DNA of 54,589 nt from JBATTK01 sp049670505 (GTDB taxonomy: Bacteria > Bacteroidota > Bacteroidia > Flavobacteriales > Flavobacteriaceae), in contig JBATTK010000078.1 in the NCBI GenBank assembly GCA_049670505.1, forward strand, positions 1 through 54,589, in the 5' to 3' direction. The notes under the pieces are model-generated. The model saw nothing but the letters and a program-made list of their open reading frames with translations. It was not told where the DNA came from and searched no databases. The position numbers and the translations under genes were made by a program. Positions 18,338-26,767 of this stretch are shown here, piece after piece. The stretch's first letter is position 1, and every line of letters starts with the position of its first letter.

Positions 18338-18359
18338 TATCGATACGTAAATATCGATA
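18338..18359. promoter_or_regulatory. Tandem TATCGATA palindromes upstream of ThuA copy 2
   Basis: The 8-bp palindrome TATCGATA occurs at 18338-18345 and 18352-18359, 14 bp apart, 16-37 nt upstream of the chosen start. It could be an operator or part of a promoter, or chance in AT-rich DNA. The remaining sequence between the two ThuA genes (18323-18508) shows no gene. Confidence 0.3.
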
Positions 18360-18508
18360 TTTTGACCGGATTGATTCAAGAACTTCCAATAAAAAATCTT
18401 TTGAAGCCAACCATCCCTGCTTGCGAAAGGCTAGTTAGAGCAAGGAGCATTTCACCAGAAGCCTCTAGAATTCCTTTCGATTTAAATACTTGATTCTTAA
18501 AATAGCGG

Positions 18509-19291
18509 CTAATCCCTACCCAAACAATATAGGACTCCGCCCAATAAGTGTTCTCTAAAATCGGGCTCGGAAAAAGATTCCTCGGTATGTCCTCCCGCGG
18601 TGTAAAATGAACGTCCCCCATCAAACTCATGGTACCATGCTATGGGATGGTCTGCCCCATTTTCTCCACCATCGTAACTGTTTTCATCAAGATTCATCAA
18701 CACATTAATGGCCGGATTGATATCCCTGAAATTATACCACTCATCCCTACGGGTCCACGTATCGGCCAAGTGGGAAGTAGAAGCATGGTCCTTGACCAGG
18801 ACATCCATAGCAGCTTCCTGAACATTGGGGTGTCCATTAAAATAGGCCCCCACCAATTGTCCGTACCAAGGCCAATCGTATTCCGTATCCGTAGCTGCGT
18901 GTATGCCCATAAAGCTACCGCCCGATTTAATATAATTTTCGAACGCCGCTTGCTGATCATCTTTCAGAACGTCCCTAGTTGTACTTAAGAAAACTACAAG
19001 TTGATATTTTTGGAGATTTTCCGGCGTAAAGTCCGACGCATTTTCCGTTTGGGTAACACTAAAGTCATTTGCCATACCCAAATCCTTAAATGTTGCTACC
19101 CCATCGGCAATGGAAGCATGTCTAAATCCATCGGTCTTTGTAAAGATCAGAAGTTGTTCGGATGTAATTTCATCGTCCATTTCTTCTTGTTCTTCCGATT
19201 CCTCCTGTGCATCGTTTGCTTGGTCAGATTCACAACTAAAAATAAAAAGGGATAGCAATAGAAGAAGGGTGACTTTTTTGGGGAAACACAT
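18509..19291 (-). CDS. ThuA domain-containing lipoprotein, copy 1
   Basis: The ATG at 19291 is preferred over an upstream ATG because it begins a lipoprotein signal (LFIFSC, Cys17); the product is 260 residues. An acidic linker (EESEEQEEMDDE) precedes the ThuA domain: LLIFTKTDGFRHASIADGVA, LVVFLSTTRDVL, GGSFMGIHAATDTEYDWPWYG and a C-terminal PIAWYHEFDGGRSFYTAGGH. The second ThuA gene repeats these motifs nearly residue for residue, marking a tandem duplication. It is the first gene of the ThuA-ThuA-glycosidase group. Confidence 0.88.
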   Translation of the reverse strand: MCFPKKVTLLLLLSLFIFSCESDQANDAQEESEEQEEMDDEITSEQLLIFTKTDGFRHASIADGVATFKDLGMANDFSVTQTENASDFTPENLQKYQLVVFLSTTRDVLKDDQQAAFENYIKSGGSFMGIHAATDTEYDWPWYGQLVGAYFNGHPNVQEAAMDVLVKDHASTSHLADTWTRRDEWYNFRDINPAINVLMNLDENSYDGGENGADHPIAWYHEFDGGRSFYTAGGHTEESFSEPDFREHLLGGVLYCLGRD

Positions 19292-19374
19292 AGGGTCCGT
19301 TTTGAGATTTGTAAAAGATACATTCAACCGTATTACCATATATACGTAATCAATCGCACAAAAAGTTGAGGAAA

Positions 19375-20265
19375 CTATCCGTTGGCCAAGGCCATTAGAT
19401 ATTTCTTGGGGGTAGTATTGTATTTCTTTTTAAATGCCGCTATAAAATGACTGGCCGTACTATAGCCTACTTTTAGTCCTACTTCGTTTACATTATGTTG
19501 ACCGGTCTCCAGCATCTTGCGGGCGTATTCCATTTTATAATCGAATAAAAAACTGAATACGGAATCCCCATAAATCTGTTTAAAACCCTCTTTCAACTTT
19601 TTAAGGCTCAATCCTATTTCCTCCGATAATTCTGTCAACGTAGGAGGTTCCGCCATTCTAGAAATCATAATTTCTTTAGCTTGACGGATACGCTTAACAT
19701 TATCCTCATCTATTAAAAATGGACAGTGCTCTATATCGGCATCCTCACTTTTGTTGAAGTAGAGCGAAATAAGTTCGTATACCTTTCCCCTTATATATAA
19801 CTCCTTTATGGAGGGATGAAGGTTATAATTCATTATCTGACTAAGAATAACCGCAATGGCGGGACTAACACCGTCTTGTGAATAGTACTTCTTTTCTTTA
19901 TTTTCAGCACTTAAAAAAGGAATGTAATTGGCTTCCTTGGAAAATAGCGAATGGAATTTTCGTATGGTCATTATTACCGAAACCAACCAGGAATTTGCAT
20001 TGAGTTCCAAATTCATGGGCAAATCCGTTTGTGTATTGTACAATAGCAATGAATTCTCTTCCGAAACTTCCAAGGCATACCTACCATCATTAAAAATAAA
20101 CTTTGCATTTCCTTTTAAACAGAAATGAAACTGGATAAACGAACTGTCTATGTCCCTGCTCACTTTCTGGGTGCTTAGACCATCGTTCTGAATTTTTAAA
20201 ACATAAAATCCGTCCTCAAAAAAAACTTCCTGAAAGGAACCTTCAGCGATATTTTCTGTTTGCAT
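19375..20265 (-). CDS. AraC family regulator divergent from hemA (PchR-like type)
   Basis: This 296-residue protein has no membrane segment. Residues about 1-150 form a cupin-like sensory half with the SFIQFHFCLKGNAKFIF strand pair. Residues about 190-296 form the AraC DNA-binding domain, with TLTELSEEIGLSLKKLKEGFKQIYG as the first HTH and EVGLKVGYSTASHFIAAFKKKYNTTPKKYL as the second. The layout resembles PchR-type regulators that respond to siderophores or iron. It is divergent from hemA across 203 nt, so it is a candidate controller of heme synthesis. A perfect inverted repeat lies 25-45 nt before its own start. Confidence 0.88.
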   Translation of the reverse strand: MQTENIAEGSFQEVFFEDGFYVLKIQNDGLSTQKVSRDIDSSFIQFHFCLKGNAKFIFNDGRYALEVSEENSLLLYNTQTDLPMNLELNANSWLVSVIMTIRKFHSLFSKEANYIPFLSAENKEKKYYSQDGVSPAIAVILSQIMNYNLHPSIKELYIRGKVYELISLYFNKSEDADIEHCPFLIDEDNVKRIRQAKEIMISRMAEPPTLTELSEEIGLSLKKLKEGFKQIYGDSVFSFLFDYKMEYARKMLETGQHNVNEVGLKVGYSTASHFIAAFKKKYNTTPKKYLMALANG

Positions 20266-20289
20266 TTTGTTGTTCGTTTTGCCTTGGGC

Positions 20290-20310
20290 TATTTAGAATA
20301 GTTCTAAATA
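20290..20310. promoter_or_regulatory. Inverted repeat TATTTAGAA-TAG-TTCTAAATA, candidate operator
   Basis: These are perfect 9-bp arms with a 3-bp centre in the AraC/hemA intergenic region. Read as 7-1-7 (TTAGAAT-A-GTTCTAA) it has the geometry of FUR-superfamily (Fur/PerR) boxes. It lies 25-45 nt upstream of the AraC start and about 160 nt from hemA. The same 9-base half-site occurs once at the sufA promoter (54367-54375). Confidence 0.5.
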
Positions 20311-20441
20311 AAATAGAATTAAACTCCCGTTACCATTACAAAAATAAGGCATTTCGAAGATTTTATGCCAAAACAAAGACTAAAAAACATAAAACGATAC
20401 TATTTGTTCCTCTAGCGTTATTTTTATAACAACTATGAAAT

Positions 20442-20449
20442 TATTTTTG
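20442..20449 (+). promoter_or_regulatory. Candidate hemA -7 promoter element TATTTTTG
   Basis: TATTTTTG fits the Bacteroidota -7 consensus TAnnTTTG and ends 19 nt before the hemA ATG, which suits a short leader. No clear TTTG -33 element is found 19-21 nt upstream, so this is only half of a promoter. Confidence 0.4.
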
Positions 20450-20468
20450 CTTTGATTCATAGGATTGC

Positions 20469-21725
20469 ATGAAAGATTACCATATTTCTAAACACAACTC
20501 TTTTTATACCATAGGTCTTAATTACAAAAAGGCCGACGCTATTATACGTGGCAAGTTCAGTTTGGACGAAGCGGCAATAGATGAGTTGTTGACCCAGGCC
20601 AAAAACCAAGGTATAGACGGTCTACTGGTCACATCCACCTGTAACCGCACCGAACTACACGGTTTTGCCCAACATCCATTTCAGTTGATAAAGTTGTTGT
20701 GCGACAATACACGAGGGACCGTTGAGGAATTTCAGGAAGTAGCTTATGTCTACAAGAACAAGGATGCCATAAGTCATCTCTTTAAAGTAGGTACTGGACT
20801 GGACAGCCAAATTTTAGGCGATTTTGAAATCATTAGCCAATTAAAACAAAGTTTTAAGCGGTCCAGTAAGCACAATTTGGCCAATCCATTTCTGGAACGC
20901 CTATGTAATGCCGTGCTAAGGGCAAGTAAACGTATTAAAAATGAAACGGAATTATCTTCAGGGGCTACCTCGGTGGCTTTTGCTTCGGTACAATATATTT
21001 TGCGGAACGTTCCGGATGTATCCGACAAAAATATCCTCCTCTTCGGAACTGGCAAAATTGGGAGAAATACCTGTGAGAATCTAATAAAACATACCAAAAA
21101 TTCACATATTACCTTAATTAATAGAACGAAGGACAAGGCGGAAAGAATTGCCGGGAAATTTAACCTGATCGTTAAAGATTATGGGGACCTGCAAACGGAA
21201 ATCAGAAACACGGACGTGCTTATTGTTGCCACAAGTGCACAGTCTCCCACCATATCCAAAGAATTGATATACACCAAGAAACCCTTATTGATTCTGGACC
21301 TTTCCATTCCTAAAAACGTTTCCGAGAATGTTTTGGAATTGGAAAACGTATCTTCCATCCATTTAGATCATCTATCACAAATGACCGATGATACCCTGGA
21401 AAGAAGAAAAAAATTCATCCCGGATGCGGAAGCCATTATAGCAGAAATCAAGGACGATTTTATCCAATGGCTGGAAACCCGAAAGTTTGCTCCCGTCATT
21501 AAGGCGTTAAAGGAAAAATTGAAAACCATGAAGGATGAAGAATTGGACTTTCAATCTAAAAAACAAGTGGATTTCAACCCGCAACAAGCCGATATTATTT
21601 CCAATCGCATTATCCAAAAAATAACCAAGCAATTTGCCAACCACCTTAAGGACACCGATATAGATACCGATACGAGTTTGGCATTCATCCAAAGGGTATT
21701 TCAATTAGAAGTAGATTCCAAATGA
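20469..21725 (+). CDS. hemA: Glutamyl-tRNA reductase
   Basis: This 418-residue enzyme reduces glutamyl-tRNA(Glu) to glutamate-1-semialdehyde, the first step of the C5 heme pathway. It has the signature TSTCNRTELHGF with the nucleophile Cys58, the GTGLDSQILGDFEIISQLK core, and an NADPH-binding LFGTGKIGRNTCENL segment. The C-terminal dimerisation helix is present, and length is normal. It is the first gene of the heme cluster and overlaps the next gene by 4 nt (ATGA), which implies translational coupling. It is divergent from an AraC regulator. Confidence 0.96.
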   Translation: MKDYHISKHNSFYTIGLNYKKADAIIRGKFSLDEAAIDELLTQAKNQGIDGLLVTSTCNRTELHGFAQHPFQLIKLLCDNTRGTVEEFQEVAYVYKNKDAISHLFKVGTGLDSQILGDFEIISQLKQSFKRSSKHNLANPFLERLCNAVLRASKRIKNETELSSGATSVAFASVQYILRNVPDVSDKNILLFGTGKIGRNTCENLIKHTKNSHITLINRTKDKAERIAGKFNLIVKDYGDLQTEIRNTDVLIVATSAQSPTISKELIYTKKPLLILDLSIPKNVSENVLELENVSSIHLDHLSQMTDDTLERRKKFIPDAEAIIAEIKDDFIQWLETRKFAPVIKALKEKLKTMKDEELDFQSKKQVDFNPQQADIISNRIIQKITKQFANHLKDTDIDTDTSLAFIQRVFQLEVDSK

Positions 21726-23305
21726 GCAAGGTCATTCGCATTGGCACCCGCGATAGTGAGTTGGCACTATGGCAGGCAAACACCGTAAAGGATAAACTTA
21801 TTGCCTTGGGCCATGAAGCCATTTTAGTGCCCGTAAAATCCCAGGGGGATCTGGTATTGGACAAACCACTTTACGAATTGGGCATTACCGGTATATTTAC
21901 CAAGACCTTGGATGTGGCCATGCTCAAGGGAGAAATAGATATTGCGGTGCATTCCCTTAAAGATGTACCTACAGTACTGCCCCAAGGCATAGTACAAGCC
22001 GCTGTTTTGGAAAGGGGCAGCTATTTGGACATTTTAGCCTTTAAGGACAATGAAGAGTTTTTGGCACAGCCTCATGCCATAATCGCTACGGGAAGTCTCC
22101 GTAGAAAGGCACAATGGTTGAACAGGTACCCTACCCATACCATTGTAGATCTGAGAGGGAATGTAAACAGTAGGCATGAAAAGCTTAAAGCATCTGACTG
22201 GAACGGGGCCATTTTTGCAGCCGCTGGATTAGATCGTATCGCCTTGGAACCCAAAAATACCATCGGACTAACATGGATGGTACCCGCACCGGCCCAAGGG
22301 GCCATTATGATCGCCGCTATGGAAAAAGACGATCAGATCAGGGAAGCCTGTGGAAAACTGAACCATAAACCCACTGAAATCTGTACTACATTGGAACGGC
22401 AGTTCCTCAATACATTGGAAGGTGGCTGTACAGCCCCTATTGGTGCCTTGGCACGTATCAACCATAGCGATGAAGTAAGCCTAAAGGGGATATTACTCAC
22501 CGTTAACGGCAGCAAAAAATTAAAGGTCCAAGTAAGTGCCCCATTGGGAAAACATAGTGATCTGGGCAAAAATGCCGCTGAACACATTTTACGACAGGGT
22601 GGTATACGCTTGATGAATGAGCTACAGGGCATTCAGGGAAATATACAAGTATGCTCTACCAAAAAATTGACCGCTGAACAATTGCAGCGCTTTCATAAGA
22701 CCATTAGGGTGCAATCAGATGATTTTATTAAAATAAGTCTTGCCCGTATTTCACCAACCCTTATTAGGTCAGAGATCAGGAATGTTATCGTAAGCAGTAA
22801 AAATGCAGTAGCCTCTTTATTGACCAATTTTACCGCTGAAGAACTTCGGTTCAAGAATATTTATTGCGTAGGCCGAAAGACCAAACGGGCCATCGAGCGA
22901 AAAATCGGCAAAGTGGTACATTACGAAAACGATTCCATCAAATTGGCAAATTATCTGGTGGAGTATATGGAAGGTCTTGAAGTCACTTATTTTTGTGGCA
23001 ATCTAAGATTGAACGATCTTCCTGAAATACTAAATACAAATAATATCATTGTAAAGGAAATTGAGGCTTATACTACCAAGCTTGCTCCCAAACCGGTAGA
23101 TGATGGGGTTACAGGAATGATGTTCTATAGCCCTTCTACCGTTGAAAGCTATCTTCAGCGCTACAAGGCCGATAAAATTGCCTATTGCATAGGCGAGACC
23201 ACCGCTAAAACAGCAAGAAAACATTTTGCCGATGTTAGGGTTGCCAGAATACCCACCGCAGAGAGTATAATTGATCTGGTAAATCGGGATTACGCATCTA
23301 AATAA
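21722..23305 (+). CDS. hemC-hemD: Fused porphobilinogen deaminase / uroporphyrinogen-III synthase
   Basis: This 527-residue protein joins two enzymes. Residues about 1-302 are porphobilinogen deaminase: IRIGTRDSELALWQA, HSLKDVPT with the catalytic Asp81, GSLRRKAQ, and LEGGCTAPIGA with the dipyrromethane-cofactor Cys236. Residues about 305-527 match the low-similarity uroporphyrinogen-III synthase fold: VIVSSKNAVASLL, a YFCGN...L segment, an EAYTT strand, MMFYSPSTVESYL and YCIGETTAKTARKHF. Porphobilinogen would be converted to uroporphyrinogen III on one chain. The usual bacterial arrangement is two separate genes. It overlaps hemA by 4 nt and precedes hemE by 40 nt. Confidence 0.92.
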   Translation: MSKVIRIGTRDSELALWQANTVKDKLIALGHEAILVPVKSQGDLVLDKPLYELGITGIFTKTLDVAMLKGEIDIAVHSLKDVPTVLPQGIVQAAVLERGSYLDILAFKDNEEFLAQPHAIIATGSLRRKAQWLNRYPTHTIVDLRGNVNSRHEKLKASDWNGAIFAAAGLDRIALEPKNTIGLTWMVPAPAQGAIMIAAMEKDDQIREACGKLNHKPTEICTTLERQFLNTLEGGCTAPIGALARINHSDEVSLKGILLTVNGSKKLKVQVSAPLGKHSDLGKNAAEHILRQGGIRLMNELQGIQGNIQVCSTKKLTAEQLQRFHKTIRVQSDDFIKISLARISPTLIRSEIRNVIVSSKNAVASLLTNFTAEELRFKNIYCVGRKTKRAIERKIGKVVHYENDSIKLANYLVEYMEGLEVTYFCGNLRLNDLPEILNTNNIIVKEIEAYTTKLAPKPVDDGVTGMMFYSPSTVESYLQRYKADKIAYCIGETTAKTARKHFADVRVARIPTAESIIDLVNRDYASK

Positions 23306-23345
23306 CACTATAGACCAAGTTGGTCTTGATTTGAATTGAACCGGT

Positions 23346-24368
23346 ATGATAAAAAACGACTTATTTCTTAGAGCCTTAAAAGGGGAAACCGTTGATAGAC
23401 CTCCTGTTTGGATGATGCGACAAGCGGGACGTTACCTGCCCGAGTTTATGGAAATCCGTGAAAAATACGATTTCTTTACCCGGTGCCAGACCCCTGAACT
23501 GGCGTCGGAAATTACGGTGCAGCCCATTCGAAGATACGGTATGGATGCCGCTATCCTCTTCAGTGATATCCTCGTAGTGCCTCAGGCCATGAACATAGAA
23601 GTTCAAATGAAACCTAACTTTGGGCCGTATTTGCCCCATCCGATCCGCTCACAAAAGGATGTAGATAATGTTATTGTGCCCGATGTTACAGAAGCATTGG
23701 ATTATGTGATGCAGGCGATACGACTGACGAAAGAAAAATTGGAAAATGAAATTCCCTTGATCGGTTTTGCCGGTTCCCCATGGACCTTGCTCTGCTATTG
23801 TGTTCAGGGGCAGGGAAGCAAAACCTTTGACAAGGCCAAGGAATTCTGTTTTACCCAGCCCATTGTAGCCCATCAACTATTACAAAAAATTACGGATACC
23901 ACTATTGCCTATCTAAAGGCCAAGGTTGCGGCGGGAGTGGATGCGGTACAGGTTTTCGATTCCTGGGGCGGTATGTTGTCCCCTACCGATTATCAGGAGT
24001 TCTCATGGAAATATATACAACAGATCATTGATGCATTAAAAGATGAAGCTCCTGTAATCGTTTTTGGAAAAGGATGTTGGTTCGCTTTGGGCAATATGGC
24101 AAAATCCGGAGCGGCGGCCTTAGGTGTAGACTGGACATGCTCTGCCCGCAACGCCCGTTATCTAACAGGGGGAACCATAACCCTACAGGGAAATTTTGAC
24201 CCAGCCCGACTATTATCACCCCCGTCGGAAATCAAGAAAATGGTTACCCAAATGATCCGTGAATTTGGAAAAGACAGGTATGTGGCCAACCTTGGACATG
24301 GTATTTTACCGAATATTCCCCTAGAAAATGCCAAGGCGTTCGTAGATGCCGTAAAAGAATTCAAATAG
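23346..24368 (+). CDS. hemE: Uroporphyrinogen decarboxylase
   Basis: This 340-residue TIM-barrel enzyme removes four carboxyl groups from uroporphyrinogen III to give coproporphyrinogen III. The N-terminal signature PPVWMMRQAGRYLPEF is complete. The second signature GFAGSPWTLLCYCVQGQGS and the substrate-contacting QVFDSWGGMLSP are both present, followed by the closing LGHGILPNIPLENAKAFVD. Length is standard. It lies between hemC-hemD and a GNAT gene in the heme cluster. Confidence 0.96.
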   Translation: MIKNDLFLRALKGETVDRPPVWMMRQAGRYLPEFMEIREKYDFFTRCQTPELASEITVQPIRRYGMDAAILFSDILVVPQAMNIEVQMKPNFGPYLPHPIRSQKDVDNVIVPDVTEALDYVMQAIRLTKEKLENEIPLIGFAGSPWTLLCYCVQGQGSKTFDKAKEFCFTQPIVAHQLLQKITDTTIAYLKAKVAAGVDAVQVFDSWGGMLSPTDYQEFSWKYIQQIIDALKDEAPVIVFGKGCWFALGNMAKSGAAALGVDWTCSARNARYLTGGTITLQGNFDPARLLSPPSEIKKMVTQMIREFGKDRYVANLGHGILPNIPLENAKAFVDAVKEFK

Positions 24369-24422
24369 ATCTACAGGGTTTTGAAAACCTCGCCGATCTC
24401 CTATGGAATAAACGCGTAGCGT

Positions 24423-24962
24423 ATGATCAAAAGAACGGAATTCAATATCGCCGAATTAACGCAAAAGGATGCATTGAGCCTTAGTACCTTAATGGTATCC
24501 AATGCTGAGCGATTTCGTCGCTTTTTCCCGCTCACCCTAGCCCAAAACCTGACCGTTGCCGATTCGGAGGCCTATATCTTGAAGAAGCAGGGAGAAATAA
24601 AATCCAAGACCGAGTTCACTTTTGCTATTAAGGAAAAGGAATTTAGGACCCTTGTCGGACTTGTCATCTTAAAAGAACTGGATTGGACCAAAAAACAAGG
24701 GGAACTGGCCTATTGTATAGATCAAAAACATGAAGGCAAGGGTTGGATGACGCACTCCGTGGACCAAATTTCAAAGCATACCTTTAACGAATTAGGGTTA
24801 CAAACACTTCAGATCATTGCCCATAAAAGCAATATAGGCAGTATTAAGGTCGCTGAAAAATGTGGCTACAAATGGCAAAAAACCTTGCCTAAAGCCTATA
24901 CGCCTCCCAATGAAGTGCCTTTGGATATGGAATTATATGAATTCAGGACCTGCGAGGCCTAA
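24423..24962 (+). CDS. GNAT family N-acetyltransferase (RimJ/RimL-like)
   Basis: This 179-residue protein has the GNAT fold of the ribosomal-protein acetyltransferase-like branch. FTFAIKEKEFRTLVGLVILKEL forms the central strands, GELAYCIDQKHEGKGWMTHSV contains the acetyl-CoA-binding loop in a modified H-x-G-K-G-W form, and NIGSIKVAEKCGYKWQKTL is the standard alpha4-beta7 end. The target is unknown. It sits between hemE (54 nt before) and hemF (17 nt after), so it is probably co-transcribed with heme genes, though no role in heme synthesis is known for such proteins. Confidence 0.85.
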   Translation: MIKRTEFNIAELTQKDALSLSTLMVSNAERFRRFFPLTLAQNLTVADSEAYILKKQGEIKSKTEFTFAIKEKEFRTLVGLVILKELDWTKKQGELAYCIDQKHEGKGWMTHSVDQISKHTFNELGLQTLQIIAHKSNIGSIKVAEKCGYKWQKTLPKAYTPPNEVPLDMELYEFRTCEA

Positions 24963-24979
24963 ACATTAAAGAACCATTT

Positions 24980-25903
24980 ATGGATAAGTTCGATAACAAC
25001 ATCAAGGAGAAATTCTATAGCTATATTCAACAACTACAGAATACCATTACCTCTACATTAGAAGCGGTTGACGGTGCGGCCAAATTTAGGGAGGATATCT
25101 GGGAACGTCCGGAAGGGGGCGGGGGGCGCACAAGGGTAATTGAAAATGGGGCCGTTTTTGAAAAAGGAGGCGTTAATATTTCAGCCGTACACGGAGCTTT
25201 GCCAGAAAGTATGCAAAACTATTTTGGCGTTAAGGATGCCGATTTTTTTGCCTGCGGACTAAGCTTGGTCATCCATCCCAAAAACCCTATGGTGCCCACC
25301 GTACACGCCAACTGGCGCTATTTTGAGATGTATGACAGAGAAGGAGCTATCGTGGACCAGTGGTTTGGCGGCGGACAGGATCTAACCCCTTATTATCTTT
25401 TCGAGGAAGATGCCGTTCATTTCCACAGCATTTGTAAAAGGGCCTGTGATGCCCATCATCCCGACTTTTACTCTACCTATAAAAAACGATGCGATGAATA
25501 TTTTTGGAACGCACATAGGAACGAGGCCCGAGGTCTGGGCGGACTGTTCTTTGATTATTGCAAGGCAACCGGGGACACGAATATGCAGGATTGGTACAAT
25601 TTTGTAACCGAAGTAGGGGATAGCTTCTTGGAAGCCTACGTGCCCATTTTAGAAAAACGAAAAGAACTACCCTATCTGAAGGAACAACGGGATTGGCAGG
25701 AGATACGCCGCGGTCGCTATGTAGAATTCAATCTGGTACATGACAAGGGTACCTTGTTCGGACTACGGACCAATGGACGTATTGAAAGTATTTTAATGAG
25801 CCTTCCCCCATATGTACAATGGCGATACGACCATCATCCGGAAAAAGGAAGTGAAGAAGAGCGGTTGTTAGAAGTTTTAAAGCAGCCCAAGGGTTGGTTG
25901 TAA
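24980..25903 (+). CDS. hemF: Oxygen-dependent coproporphyrinogen-III oxidase
   Basis: This 307-residue enzyme uses O2 to decarboxylate coproporphyrinogen III to protoporphyrinogen IX. It carries an ERPEGGGGRTRVIENGAVFE segment, VHANWRYFEMYD, the WFGGGQDLTPYYLFEED motif, and the GRYVEFNLVHDKGTLFGLRTNGR signature, ending with LPPYVQWRYDHHPE. Length is normal. It shows that this branch of heme synthesis is aerobic; the oxygen-independent HemN is not in the window. Confidence 0.96.
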   Translation: MDKFDNNIKEKFYSYIQQLQNTITSTLEAVDGAAKFREDIWERPEGGGGRTRVIENGAVFEKGGVNISAVHGALPESMQNYFGVKDADFFACGLSLVIHPKNPMVPTVHANWRYFEMYDREGAIVDQWFGGGQDLTPYYLFEEDAVHFHSICKRACDAHHPDFYSTYKKRCDEYFWNAHRNEARGLGGLFFDYCKATGDTNMQDWYNFVTEVGDSFLEAYVPILEKRKELPYLKEQRDWQEIRRGRYVEFNLVHDKGTLFGLRTNGRIESILMSLPPYVQWRYDHHPEKGSEEERLLEVLKQPKGWL

Positions 25904-25936
25904 TTATTCGATAGATTTGTAAAACAATTTACTGGA

Positions 25937-26725
25937 ATGAAACAAAGGATTTTTCAAATTGATGCTTTTACAGACCAAGTTTTTTCGGGTAATCCCGCAG
26001 CGGTTTGTATAATGGACCAATGGCTGGATGACGGGCTTATGCAGCAAATTGCCGAGGAAAACAATCTTTCCGAAACAGCATTTGTCGTGAAAAATAACAA
26101 ACGGTATGAAATACGATGGTTTACCCCGGAGGTAGAGGTTGATCTATGTGGCCATGCCACCCTAGCCACTGCCTATGTATTATTCAACTACTACGATTAT
26201 CCTGAAAAAGTCTTGAAACTATATTCTACAAGGAGTGGAGACCTAGCGGTAGAACAGGCCGATGATAATTATTTGACACTGGATTTTCCTACTGACGAAT
26301 TAACCACTGTTGAGGCAAAAGATGAACTCAATAAGGCGATAGGTGCTGTTCCGTTAAAGACAATAAAGGGAAAACATGACTATCTATTGGTCTATAATTC
26401 GCAGAAAGAAATTGAACAGATCTCTCCCAACTATCATTTATTGGACCAAATAGATTGCCGCGGTGTTATTGTATCCGCTCCCGGCCAGAGGGTGGATTTT
26501 GTTTCACGCGCTTTTTTTCCGAACTGTGGCATTCCGGAAGACCCGGTAACCGGATCGGCACACACTACGCTTATCCCCTATTGGTGGGAACAACTAAAAA
26601 AACCCAAGTTGACCGCTGAACAGATTTCTCCAAGAGGAGGCTATTTACTATGCGAGTATCTGGGCGAGCGTGTCAAGATCTCCGGGAAAGCAATACCTTA
26701 TATGATCGGGGAAATACAACTGTAA
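25937..26725 (+). CDS. PhzF-like isomerase/epimerase family protein
   Basis: This 262-residue protein has the diaminopimelate-epimerase-like PhzF fold. It has the start FQIDAFTDQVFSGNPAAVC, the catalytic-type Glu46 in NNLSETAFV, VDLCGHATLATAYVLF, and GIPEDPVTGSAHTTLIPYW in the second half. PhzF relatives act as isomerases; most chromosomal copies outside phenazine clusters have unknown substrates, and no phenazine genes are seen here. It lies between hemF (33 nt) and hemB (42 nt) and is probably part of the same transcript. Confidence 0.9.
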   Translation: MKQRIFQIDAFTDQVFSGNPAAVCIMDQWLDDGLMQQIAEENNLSETAFVVKNNKRYEIRWFTPEVEVDLCGHATLATAYVLFNYYDYPEKVLKLYSTRSGDLAVEQADDNYLTLDFPTDELTTVEAKDELNKAIGAVPLKTIKGKHDYLLVYNSQKEIEQISPNYHLLDQIDCRGVIVSAPGQRVDFVSRAFFPNCGIPEDPVTGSAHTTLIPYWWEQLKKPKLTAEQISPRGGYLLCEYLGERVKISGKAIPYMIGEIQL

Positions 26726-26767
26726 TATTTCATTATTTGCTTTAACTTTATCCATAAATAGAATAGC

